64,000 nt of DNA from Odontocerum albicorne. Taxonomy: Eukaryota; Arthropoda; Insecta; Trichoptera; Odontoceridae. The notes beneath the pieces were generated by a model that was not told the DNA's origin, ran no database searches, and was given only the letters and a program-made list of their open reading frames with translations. This document shows positions 52,701-63,393 of the stretch, in pieces. The position numbers and the translations under genes were made by a program. Every line of letters starts with the position of its first letter. Position 1 is the first letter of the stretch. Location of the stretch: NCBI GenBank assembly GCA_949825065.1, contig OX463863.1, forward strand, positions 17,903,240 to 17,967,239, written 5' to 3'.

Positions 52701-53158
52701 TAGAAAATTTAAAAGCTCATGAAAGGATTCACAGTGGAGAGAAGCCTTACAGCTGTGGACAATGTGATAAGATATTCTTACAAAAATGCAATTTAAAAAC
52801 TCATGAAAGGATTCATAGTGGAGAAAAGCCTTACAGCTGTGAACAATGTAAGGAGACATTCTCACATAAGCGTAATTTAATATCTCACGAAAGTATTCAT
52901 AGTGGAGAGAAGCCTTACAGCTGTGGACAATGTGATATGACATTCTTACAAAAATGCAATTTAAAATCTCATGAAAGGATTCATAGTGGAGAAAAGCCTT
53001 TCAGCTGTGGGAAATGTGGTAAGACATTTGCACGAAAAGGATATTTGAAATCTCATGAAAGGATTCATAGCGGAGAGAAGTCTTACAGCTGTGGACAATG
53101 TGATAAGACATTCTTACGAAAAGGTGATTTGAAATCTCATAAAAGGATTCATAGTTGA
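49588..53158 (+). CDS. Unit B: C2H2 zinc-finger protein (three coding exons, 790 aa)
   Basis: Joining 49588-49771, 50667-50921 and 51225-53158 gives one frame with GT/AG junctions and no internal stop. It has the same acidic modules as unit A (VKEE, IKQE, IKKE and IKKE motifs), then 21 complete C2H2 fingers with the linker [12 protein letters not shown]. Position 6 of the recognition helix is nearly always Ser; positions -1, 2 and 3 vary among a few combinations (Q-C-L, Q-Y-N, R-G-Y, Q-C-N, L-E-N, R-D-K, H-R-N). It is the most complete member of the cluster and the best candidate for a working protein, presumably a nuclear DNA-binding regulator. The stop TGA (53156) is followed by old decayed fingers, so the ancestor was longer. 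Confidence 0.93.
50667..50921 (+). CDS. Unit B exon 2 (acidic module 2)
   Basis: 255 nt, acceptor TTCTAG, donor GTGAGT. It encodes AQPSYDTFNKEIISVMSS, FFIKKENVEEDTAPVFPDF and ADIKKECARDSNTETVDV. Confidence 0.88.
51225..53158 (+). CDS. Unit B exon 3 (21 zinc fingers)
   Basis: Acceptor TTTTTAG; begins NSGDMSNQYSEEKSSENGSH. The 84-nt finger unit repeats without frame disruption. Fingers 14-15 and 19-20 are near-identical pairs (FLQKCNLKSH and FARKGYLKSH), again showing two-finger duplication. Long antisense frames over this exon are shadows of the 84-nt periodicity. Confidence 0.95.
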
Positions 53159-53870
53159 GAAAAGCCTTAGAGTTGTGGACAATGTGATTAGAAATTCTCA
53201 CGAAAATATAAATTAAAATCTCATGAAAGAATTCATAGTTGAGAGAAACCTTACAGCTGTGGACAATGTGATTAAATATTCTCACTTAAATGTTATTTAT
53301 AATGTCATGAAAGGATTCATAGTGGAGAAAAGCCTTGCAGCTGTGGACAATGTGATAAGACATTCTAAAAAAAATGCCATTTAAAATCTCATGAAAGGAT
53401 TCATAGTGGAGAGAAGCCTTACAGTTGTGGACAATGTGATAAGAGATTTTTACTTAAAGATAAATTAAAATCTCATTAAAGGATTCATAGTTGAGAGAAG
53501 CCCTACAGCTGTGAAAAATGTGTTGAAGACATTTTCTGACAATGCAAATTTAATCCCCCATTTGAGGATTCATATTAGAGAGAAGCCCTGCAGTTGTATG
53601 AATTGTGCAAGAATATTTTCACAAAAAAATGACTTAATATTCCGTTCAAGGATTCATGCTGGAGAAACTTGACAGCCGTGGACTGTGGGAGGCAGTCTCA
53701 AACAATAGAAGTTCAATAGACCATTTAAGGATTCATAGTGGATAAGAGCCTTTTTTCTAAAAAATGTCTTCCCACCAAGCTATGGACATGGTGGGAAGAC
53801 ATTTTTAGAAAAAGGTTATTTAATATCTTGTGCAAGGAATCAGTGAAAAGAAATACTCAAACGGCATTGT
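53159..53870 (+). pseudogene. Unit B decayed finger tail
   Basis: Six to eight finger remnants with stops (GATTAGAAATTC, CATAGTTGAGAG, TTCTAAAAAAAATG) shared with 43010-43740. Non-coding. Confidence 0.88.
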
Positions 53871-54022
53871 GGAATTACATTTTTAAATTAAAGCCAGCGA
53901 GAAATTCATTTTTTAATAAAGCAGAATTGATAATCAAAATTTTTAACTTATAATTTTATTATTTTTCATAACTTTTGAAATAGTTTTTCAAGTGTTATAT
54001 TTTGTTTTACTATTTAATAATT

Positions 54023-54086
54023 GAATAGCCTGTGTTTTGATGCACTATCTTGACACTGGATTAATGTTATGTTTATTATCAATAAA
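54023..54086 (+). terminator. Candidate poly(A) signal of unit B and precursor-like 49-bp unit
   Basis: AATAAA at 54081-54086. Just before it, AATAGCCTGTGTTTTGATGC and GACACTGGATTAATGTTATG are one copy of the sequence related to the 49-bp satellite. Confidence 0.55.
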
Positions 54087-54389
54087 ACTGCCTGAATAAC
54101 ATATCGGATTTTATTTATTATATTGATACCACCTCCCAGGAAAGAAAATATTTTGCCTATGATACTACTACCGTGACTGGAAGAGCGTATACGAGGGGAT
54201 CAAGGTGACAATGACAACTCGAGTAAATAATTTTACAATTTTATTTAATATGGAAGCGATACAGTAGGTCGATAGCGGTTCATATAGGGTACCTGCGTTA
54301 GTCCGAGAATAATGCTAGCACAGCTCGAGGTCAGCGTGACAGCAAATCTTTGAATTCAGAAACTCGGTTTAATGATAGTCCCTGTATAG

Positions 54390-54445
54390 CAGCGGCCGCC
54401 AAAGTGGTGGTCCGCGAGAAAATTTCGCTGGTCCTCGGAGAAATG
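54390..54445. mobile_element. hAT-like terminal sequence (solo end), unit B
   Basis: CAGCGGCCGCCAAAGTGGTG then GTCCGCGAG, sister of 44262. It was present before the A/B duplication. Confidence 0.35.
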
Positions 54446-54929
54446 TAGATATTATTTGCATTTTTTAATCCACAGCAAACCAACCCAGAAAAATAAGTGA
54501 CTTGCACGGATGAACGATGCAAGATACATGAAATCATGACAATCTCGTAAGACGTGTAGCTAGCTACATTGAACATGTTTTGTCTTACTCTCACCTCGTT
54601 TCGCACTCTTCTAATGTTTCACAGTGCGGCTCATCTTTATATATTTTATAGATAATATCAATCTCTGTCCACGTGGATGCACTCCTAAAACATATTGTCG
54701 ACTCCTGTCATTACGCAGAAATTTGCATATATTCGTCCTTTTTTCTATGCTTTCTGTTCATCCGCGTGTTCATTCTCCTGTTTGCGCCTGTCGCATATAT
54801 CAGTTGGTGTGATAAAGGTGCGGCCTACAGACGTGTTGCGTTCAATATAAAATATATTCAATATATTAGTCAGGTTATTACGACAGGTATGATCTTATAT
54901 CTTAACCATGTATTTTATTTTATTTGATA

Positions 54930-56985
54930 CTAGCTGTACCCGGCCACGCGTTGCTGTGGCTCAGTTTGGTTAAATGGAAAAGAAAGAAAAGAGAAAGCGC
55001 ACGTTTCTAATATGTTTAATTTCACAATGCTTGTGGGTATACAATTGTTTTGATGTCTTTCAGCCACCATCAGTCTGTCACGTTCATTCTCTTGAGAACG
55101 AAGCAGATCTAAAGCTGCAGAACGCGATTGCCGTGATTGCAACTGTGCATCCTCAAGTCTGGCTGCACGTCGCTCTGCTGCTTTCTCTGCATTTTGATGA
55201 ACTAAAGCAGATCGATTGCACTGAAAAAGAAGAAAGAAAGTTAGAACAAAAACTTATAAAATTGCGAAACATTAAAAAAGGAACTGAATGATATTGTTAA
55301 GTTCGTAGGTGTCTTTGTTCTTGGCGGCAAAAATAGCTCGTTCACTCAGCTAATCGTGATTCTTAAAATTGATTCGAATATTGGGAAATACTTTTTCAAC
55401 CAATTCTTCTTTTGACATCACTAAATTGCAGAAGTTATGAGGAAATGAAATTCGTCCTGAGGTCATATCAACCGGCACCTTTCCATTCCCAATTTCTAGC
55501 AATTGTGAGAATATCTCAGCTGATCGATCGTTTTGCAGCTGGACACGCATTTGTCAAATAGGAGTAGTATCAAGGAAATATTTGTCAAATAGGAGTATTG
55601 TTAAGGAAATACAGAGATAATTGGAACTAATTAAATGTTAAGAAAAGAGAGAGATTACTGGAATTAATTAAATGTTAAGGTAAGACATTGCAAACAATGC
55701 ACGAATTTGATTGAGATGTGACATGTTGCACGCATTATTAATGCATACTCGTACATCCCAGCGTCGGTCGTTCTCCAATAAATTCAGAGCTTGACATGCA
55801 CTACGTAAAGTGGCATGTGTAACACCGTTGACAATTCTCAATTGCTGGAAAGACGTTGGACCGGGCACATTTACCAACAGCATGCGAAGATTGGGATGCA
55901 CGGTGTATACTCTGCCTATCGTAGTTTCTTTGAATATGCCAGGTTGTCCGTTGATTCGCTCTCCTCGTTTGCATCGTTCAAATGATTTTCTACTCGCATT
56001 TCACGTGTAATACGTAGGCACTTCCGAATACAGCAGTATTTTCGCAAACGCGTCATTTTGACAACGTGAAGAAAGCAGTTAACGTTGTAGCCGGTGGATT
56101 CAGGGTTGTTTGTTGCACATTTGCGGCTGTGAAATAAACGCGTTGTCCATTTTATAAATGTACTGCTAAGTGAACAACAGCTGGATTTCGTTCATGTATG
56201 GCAAATGAAAGAATTCGCCATACAGCTTAATTGCTGCTTATGTATCTTCCAGCCTGATACTGTGCGATTTCATCGATACATATGACCGCATTCCTATAAC
56301 TTCTTTCTGGTTGCACGCCAAAAACTGCCATGTCGCTGCCTTTATTCACGTACTTACAAATGTATTTGATTGATTTAACGGAGTTACAGTATTCCACGTT
56401 TATGTGCGCTTTGTATGTTTTTGATAGCAAACCAACAACCCAACGGTTGTCTACTTCGATGTCACCGTTTCGCATTTGTATGGTTGATAATTTACCGCCA
56501 TCTTCTGTTGATCTTCTTCTGTATAAAGGATATCCATCGTTTCCTGTAACTGTGTTGGATACTTATGCTCGAGGATATCGCTTAGAGTATTTTCTCTTTA
56601 TGATGCATGGTGAATTTGGATTCAGTGTACTGCAAGGTCCATGTATCATATTTTTCGTCACAACATGCAAATCCTTATCGACGTCGGCATCGGGTATTTC
56701 AGCGCATATTACATCGTCCATTTCGTTTGAAGTGATTTTGTTATAGAGCTAGATTAGTATATGTGCATGTGGCAATTCTCTCTTTTGCCATTCCACTGAG
56801 TATATCCAGCAGCGCACAGACCCAAACACTTCATGTTTTACCATGAAATTCATCAGCGAGTTCAGCTTCTGTCTAAAAACACGTGCTGTGATGTCATGCC
56901 TATCCACCGGCGATTACCCAGGAAATAAGAGCTGTTGTATATACTCCCAAGCTGGATTGCATGTGAATGTAGTGAATAGACCTGG
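54930..56985 (-). mobile_element. Helitron with decayed Rep/helicase gene; 3' end at 54930
   Basis: On the minus strand, starting near 56985, pieces read TFTCNPAWEYIQQLL, PVDRHDITARVFRQKL, VEWQKRELPHAHILI (HUH motif HAH of the rolling-circle nickase), ICAEIPDADVDKDLH, NMIHGPCSTLNPNSPC, DGYPLYRRRST, DNRWVVG and KYICKYVNKGSD. They are followed by the helicase-linked parts GPTSFQQLRIVNGVTH, LLENDRRWD and MRVQLQNDRSAEIF with PHNFCNLV. Stops (for example after FPG at about 56920) and frameshifts show a dead copy. The element ends on the minus strand with a GCCAC...GTGGC hairpin, about ten bases and CTAG before T, the canonical Helitron 3' end. The 5' end was not found. The basic segment at 55060-55230 may be a misplaced N-terminal piece. 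Confidence 0.85.
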
Positions 56986-57839
56986 ACCTGACTAAAATGT
57001 TAAAGTTGTAAAATTTAAACCAAAAATTGAACCGGATTCAATGCTTATCGTTCACAATATCGTTAAAAACTGTCTTTTGGAAGCGATTTTTGTTGCAATA
57101 AGAACATTCTAGGACTCTGAGGCCGGCAATTGTTGCAGCAGAGAACATTTTGTGATATTTGTTGTAGAAAACTACACAACTTAGTTATTACAACCGACTT
57201 CACGTCCGGGATGACACAACTGGGATTTAAATTCGATAGTAAATGCGAGAGCAGCGTGAAGTTCTCTCCCTCTCTCTCAGTCATTGAATAATGGCCGTGA
57301 ACTCCTATATATGAAGGAGTATACGCCAGAGCGTGAAGTTGCTGTGGAACATTTGTTAAAAATTCCGCTACGTGACGCTAAAATCGGTATTACCAGTTGT
57401 TGAAAACTAATGGCTGATATACATCACTTTTTTCATTTGTATTTATTCCATATTTTATTTAACAACGTACAATAAAGCAGATTTATTTCCAATATCTTCC
57501 AACAAACATGACAAAATTTTCTTCTTCTTGAATATTGCGAACCAAGTCAAATAATAATAGAACATGTCACGAGTATTCATATTTCACTAATTCTTAGATA
57601 ATTCGAAAAATATGTCGACGCTTTGTTTTAATTCGGTTAGAAAAAAAAGACTTAATTTATTCATAAATATATACGAGATTTAACAGATTTTACTTCAAAC
57701 AAAACCATGATACTATGTTATTATTTATCCATAACTAAATCATCAAATATCTTTATCGAATTACTCCTGCATGTAACATAAGCTTCAAGAATTAAGAAAT
57801 TACTCATTTAAAATTGAAACGAAAAGAACTTCACTCATT
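56986..57839. other. Non-coding, part of the unit B/C spacer
   Basis: 57290-57330 has the GGCCGTGAACTCCTATATAT repeat motif. The remainder is AT-rich and unrecognised; the Helitron 5' end may lie here. Confidence 0.35.
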
Positions 57840-58075
57840 CTTATTCCTCTCCTTTATATAAATTAAACAACCAAGGTGACATAATACATCCTTGCATAAC
57901 GCCTTTGGCAATTTTAAACCAGTCAGTGATTTCTCCATTTATTTTTACACATTCACTACTGTCTTCATACAGCGAGACTATTGCACTTAAAATGTATTAT
58001 TCACGCCATGCTTACCATTTAATTTGATCATTGAATACCTCTATCACAAACTGTCATCAACTTGATAAAGTTATT
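57840..58075 (-). pseudogene. LINE reverse-transcriptase fragment
   Basis: The minus strand reads ITDWFKIAKGVMQGCIMSPW then LFNLYKGEE, the GVxQGCxxSPxLFN box, with SxIKLNGKHG-like sequence further upstream. Stops interrupt it. Confidence 0.72.
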
Positions 58076-59104
58076 AGACTTAATTATATGAATGTACTCT
58101 TCATCATTTCAGATAAATCAAAAGTCCATCTCATAATGTGTCACATACAATTATCACGCATAGCAAATGTAATGATCAAACAAAATGTCACTACAACTTT
58201 AATTGTAAATTCAAATAGACAGTAAGTAGGTACCAACTGCACAAAAATGAACTTTTTTATTTCAGCAACACTGCCATGAAACAGAATGGTGACAGCGACC
58301 TAGCAACGAGGAAGTTGAAATATAAACAGTCCAAATTTTCCAATAAAAACCAACATACTCTTAAAATATATCTATTGATATTATTATTTTTGTTTAGAAA
58401 GGTAAGCCCTTATTTATTTTTTCGTTGATTAAATAGTTTGGTGAACATATCACGTCATCAAAAAATGTATATTCGTCGTTGCACAATGTCTATTTCGTAA
58501 AATGCCTAAAAATTTTTGATTAATTTTATTTTGTATAGTTTAACATTTCTTTGTGATATTTTATAATAAATTCAACAAATTTATGATAATAAATTGCATT
58601 ATTTTAATATTCCGTAACCAAAATGGCGACTTGTCATTTCGTATTTTATTAACATATTTTAGTTTTTTCAAATGACTTTTTTGTTTACAATACGTCTTGT
58701 TGCGTCGGTGTTCACTTATTCATACATTCCTTTAATCGTGTTGTGAATATATCTCTTTGTATCTTTCTATTTCCGGCTCCATTCGTAATGTTTTCAAGAT
58801 AAGTAATGATCCGCAAACTACTCTAGTTTGAACCTGTCCCGATGGTTTATTCCTTGTTATTTGTTTTTATTGTCAATTCGCTTTCGTTTTGTTAGAATAT
58901 TTGACACCAACTTCACGAAGTTATATTAATTATAGTCTAATTCTTTTTAAATGTTTGAATTGTATTTATTTAGAATTGCAAATATTAAGATTGATAAAAA
59001 TAAAATGACATGTAGGAAATTAAAAAAAATGAAGTTAGTTCATAGTTATAATAAATGAGAAGGTGTACATAGAGTAGGTTGTAACATATGAAATGAGAAG
59101 AGTG
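58076..59104. other. AT-rich non-coding, no feature recognised
   Basis: No repeat, coding or structural signal could be supported here. Confidence 0.4.
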
Positions 59105-59690
59105 ACATTTTGTGTTTTAAAAAGGCATACATTTACCTCAGTTCATTTTGACAATTGATCTGCTGGGATAGCGTTACATCAGTACAATAGAGGTTTTACA
59201 CTTTTAACCATAAACTAAATTATTTCTTTTACAATAAAATCAAGTTGTTTGGTTCAAACTCTACTTACTTTATACGAAAAATTACATTTTTATGTTATTA
59301 AAAAAAAATCCTGTGCAAATAAAAAAAATATATATTTTCTCAAATATTTTCCATTTAAAATTAGTTTTAATCAGTGAATAGGTGCAAGGAGATCCTCCCT
59401 ATCTTTAGGGTGAAAGGACTATATTTAATGAAAAAAAATGCTGTTCACTAATATTTTCCTTGCCAGATTTGCTTTTTCTCCCATTACTGAGAATATACTT
59501 TTTTCTTGGGAATGCTGCGAGCTCTCTGAGTGGGGAAGACAATTTGCCCACGACAACTTAAGAAATCTTCCCACACCAGATAACTTCTTCCTGTTTTAAC
59601 AATAACATCATTCAGCGAAGAGACACACATAACGCCTCTATAAAAACAAATACTAACAACCGTTATTCAATGGAAGCGCAAACCTGCCCC
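59105..59690. repeat. Upstream block of unit C, shared with unit A
   Basis: Colinear with 37905-38230 plus 38800-39165 (GATAGCGTTACATCAGTACA, GAGCTCTCTGAGTGGGGAAG, CACACCAGATAACTTCTTCC), without the 0.6-kb extra segment of unit A. Confidence 0.65.
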
Positions 59691-59694
59691 ACCG

Positions 59695-59815
59695 GACCCT
59701 AAATATTTTTAAAAGACCTCTGAAAAACAAATCTACACACACCACTAGCAAAGAAGATTATTATATTATTTTTAGTTAAGGCATCAACTTTGTGGAGGTT
59801 TAAAGACATTTTAAT
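59695..59815 (-). repeat. LINE 3' tail, unit C copy
   Basis: AAATATTTTTAAAAGACCTC and CACACACCACTAGCAAAGAA match 39620-39690 and 48400-48450. It is shorter than in A and B. Confidence 0.65.
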
Positions 59816-61195
59816 TTGTTTTATCAAACGCTGTTTATTCCATTTTATGTCACGGTATGACCCTACCTGTTTCAAGGTTTTCCCCTCGTCATCAGGGGTG
59901 CACAAGCAATTCGTGTATTGTCAAATTACAAAGAAGATTTTCATGTCGGGAAAGGTTTCATTTACTAATATTGGACATTAAATATAGTTTAATGCTATCC
60001 TACGTGAAAGAGTAAACATATTATAAACTCATTGTTAAACTATTGTGAATGTTTCCAGGTTATAGATGGATCCTCAGCTACACAAAAGTGCAGATGTAAT
60101 GGTGAAAGAAGAAAAGGCAAAAGATGGGGATACTGCAGCAGTGTTCCCCCAGTATGATATCAGTGTACATGTGGCAGATATCAAACAGGAATGTGTGTAA
60201 GATATCAGCGCAGATTCCAGACATGTTGTTGATAATCCCACAGACCCAAGTAAACTTAATAAACTTATATTGTTGAAATAAAATAAATATGTGAGATATG
60301 ACAATAACTTATCTTGTATGAGTGGTGTTTAATCTACAGGTACACACCACCTATTCAATACCAGGCATGGATAAGGTGGTGAAATTTTTATTTTGAAAAA
60401 CATTTAAATCTTTATATTAAGTAAAAAGTTGATTAATCACGGTATGTTGATGTTCTGTTACCTCATTTTGATCAAATTCAATGATTTTTCCTGTCTTTAA
60501 ATCGAATTCACAGTTATCGCTACAATAAAAACTGTAGAATATGAAATGCAATGCACAAGTTTCGTTTAGTTCATTATATAAATTTATGCCAAAAATTATT
60601 GTAACACATAATGGTTGTCAAATAGATCACTTAAGAAAAATGACAATATCTGGATCAGAATTTATCATAACAAGTGACAAAAATATTCATGATCTACTAC
60701 AGAGATGGCAGTATCTATACTAATTGAAAAAAATTAGAGCTAAATGTCGAATTGGTAATATAAACTCAACATTATTAACGCTTTGGCCTGTGCGGTACTG
60801 ATTTATAAGTGGATAATTCAGTGCTTGGCATTGAAACTGTTAAAAAACGAATCAATATCATCTGAAAACCATAAAATATAAGGTAGTTCTGCTGATGAGA
60901 ACCAAATCATCGCCCTTATTTTTCTTCTGCCCCTAACTCGGAACTTTTACATATATTAACTGCACCATCAATCTTATTGAGCATTCGACCTAAAAATCTT
61001 CTTGAGTCACATAATAGTAGCTAAAGAGCTATGCCATATTAAGATAAGGTAGCTCTATGAGTGCTGTGTTGGCCTTATTGTCAGTTCAGACTTATTAATA
61101 GAAAGTGAAAGAAAGGAGTTATTAAGCTGTTGATAATATATTATCTATTTGTTTTATTACTTCAGAAGATTTGAACTTCTATGTTTTTTTCATAG

Positions 61196-61450
61196 ATATT
61201 GAAGCCCAGCCATCTTATGATACATTCAATAAAGAAATTACCTCAGTAATGAGTTCACAAAGGGAATCCTATGATTTGGAATTGGAAATTTGTTCAGATT
61301 TTTCCATAAAAGAAGAAATTGTAGAAGAAGATACTGCACCAGTATTACCTGATTTTGCTATTGACATACAGGAAGTGGATATAAAAAAGGAATGTGCTCG
61401 GGACAGTAACACAGAGACTGTTGATGTTTGTGACACGCGTGCAATAACGA
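61196..61450 (+). CDS. Unit C exon 2 (acidic module 2)
   Basis: 255 nt, acceptor TCATAG, donor GTAAGT. It encodes AQPSYDTFNKEITSVMSS, FSIKEEIVEEDTAPVLPDF and VDIKKECARD. It holds the first usable ATG downstream of the exon 1 nonsense codon. Confidence 0.7.
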
Positions 61451-61764
61451 GTAAGTATGCATGTATGCAATTTTAATTGTAATCTGAATAAATTTAAGCT
61501 TATTCATTGAATTCTTAACAACGATCTTTTTGAATTCATTGGCAATATTATTCAAGTTAAGCCTTAGCACAAATAATAAAGTTTATAAAATTATCTTAAC
61601 TGTCAATTTTTTTAGTTAACAATTCAATACAACTTAATTGTATGAATCAAAAAAATTGAGAAATGCTTTATTACGAAAAGAACTAAGATATATCTTTTCA
61701 ACCCTTCAATATTTAAAAAAATATATAATTCAGAGATTTTTCATTAAATTTCATGTATTTTTAG

Positions 61765-63008
61765 ATTCAGGTGATATAAGCAACCAATTTACTAAAGAGA
61801 AAAGCAGTGATAATGGTTCTCATGGCTTTGAACATTGGGGAGACATGCTTTCAAACAGTTCAAATTTAAAACGCAAATTTAGAATTCATAGTGGAGAAGA
61901 TAAATTAAGAGATTCTGAAAGGGTTTATAGTGGAGAGAGGCTTCACAGCTGTGGACAATGTGATAAGACATTCTTACGAAAACGTTATTTGAAATCTCAT
62001 GAATGGATTCATAGTGGAGAGAAGCCTTACAGCTGTGGACAATGTGATAAGACATTCTCACAAAAACGCCTTTTAAAATGTCATGAAAGGATTCATAGTG
62101 TAGAGAAGCCTTACAGCTGTGGACAATGTGACAAGACATTCTCACAAAAACGCTTTTTAAAATGTCATGAAAGGATTCATAGTGGAGAGAAGCTTTACAG
62201 CTGTGGACAATGTGACAAGACATTCTCACGAATAGGTTATTTAAAATTTCATGAAAAGATTCATAGTGGAGAGAAGCCTTACAGCTGTGGACAATGTGGA
62301 AAGACATTCTCTATTAAAAATAATTTAGTACTTCATTTAAGGATTCATACTGGAGAAAAGCCTTGCAGCAGTGGGCAATGTAGTAAGATATTCGCACGAA
62401 AAGGTGATTCGAAATCTCATGAAACGATTCATAGTGGAGAGAAGGCTTACAGCTGTGGGCAATGTGATAAGGCATTCTCACGAATAAGTTATTTAAAATC
62501 TCATGCAAGGATTCATAGTGGAGATAAGCCTTACAGCTGTGGGCAATGTGGTATGACATTCGCACGAAAAGGTAATTTGAAATCTCATGAAACAATTCAT
62601 AGTGGAGAGAAGCCTTACAGCTGTGGGCAATGTAGTATGACATATGCACGAAAAGGTGATTTGAAATATCATGAAAAAATTCATAGTGGAGAAAAGACTT
62701 TCAGCTGTAGACAATGTGATAAGACATTCTTACGAATAGGTGATTTAAAATCTCATGAAAGGATTCATAGTGGAGAGAGGCCTTACAGTTGTGGACAATG
62801 TGTTAAGACAAGTTCACGTAAACTTCATTTAAAAGACCATGAAATTATTCATAGGGAAGAGAAACCTTACAGCTGTGGGCAATGTGGTAAGACATTCGCA
62901 CGAAAAGGTAATTTGAAATCTCATGAAAAGATTCATAGTGGAGAGAAGCCTTACATCTGTGGACAATACGGTAAAAAAACTGTCATAAATATATTATTTA
63001 AAATTTAA
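61765..63008 (+). CDS. Unit C exon 3 (12 zinc fingers)
   Basis: Open from the acceptor TTTTTAG to TAA at 63006. The ATG found near the start of this exon in A and B is ATA here. Fingers are more diverged from A and B than A and B are from each other, and include one finger of the SIKNNLVLHLRIHTGEK type with the classical TGEK linker. Confidence 0.8.
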
Positions 63009-63393
63009 AAGAAATTAAAACTAATGAAAAATTTATCAATATCATCTGAAGAACATAAAATATAAGGTAGTTCTGCTGATGAGAACCAAACCCTCACCCT
63101 TATTTTTCTTCAGCCCCTTACTTGGAACTATTACGGATAATAACTGTGCCATTGATTCTTGAGCATTTTGCTACACAATCTTCTTAAGTCACATCATACT
63201 AGCTGCAAAGCCCAACCATATTAAGATATGATAGCCCTATGAGTGCTGTGTTGGCCTTATTATCAGCTTAGACTTATTAACAGAGTTCAAATCAAAGAAA
63301 ATAAGTTTCATGTTGTGTTTATCATAATGTATAAGATATATAATCTATTTGTTTTATTGCTTCAGAATGTTTGGATTGTATGTTTTTTTCTAG
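63009..63393. other. Unit C/D junction and intron-1-like sequence of unit D
   Basis: From about 63038 (TTATCAATATCATCTGAAGA) the sequence matches intron 1 of unit C from about 60855. Unit D therefore begins inside intron 1 and has no exon 1 of its own. Confidence 0.75.

Larger units (their letters stand above)
60066..63008 (+). pseudogene. Unit C: C2H2 zinc-finger gene with nonsense codon in exon 1
   Basis: Exons 60066-60249, 61196-61450 and 61765-63008 join in frame as in units A and B, but codon 45 is TAA (60198-60200) where A and B have CAA. A shorter protein could start at ATG 61249 in exon 2 (MSSQRESYDLEL) and would run uninterrupted to the TAA at 63006. That would retain the second acidic module (IKEE and IKKE motifs) and twelve fingers, of which the sixth lacks its first Cys (PCSSGQC). 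The thirteenth finger is broken (ICGQYGKKT). Whether this is a dead gene or one that uses the internal start cannot be decided from sequence. Confidence 0.75.

Noticed and set aside
54974..55291. Plus-strand 105-codon frame with a basic start
   Set aside because: It lies opposite the Helitron relic, whose minus-strand reading has recognisable content at both sides.
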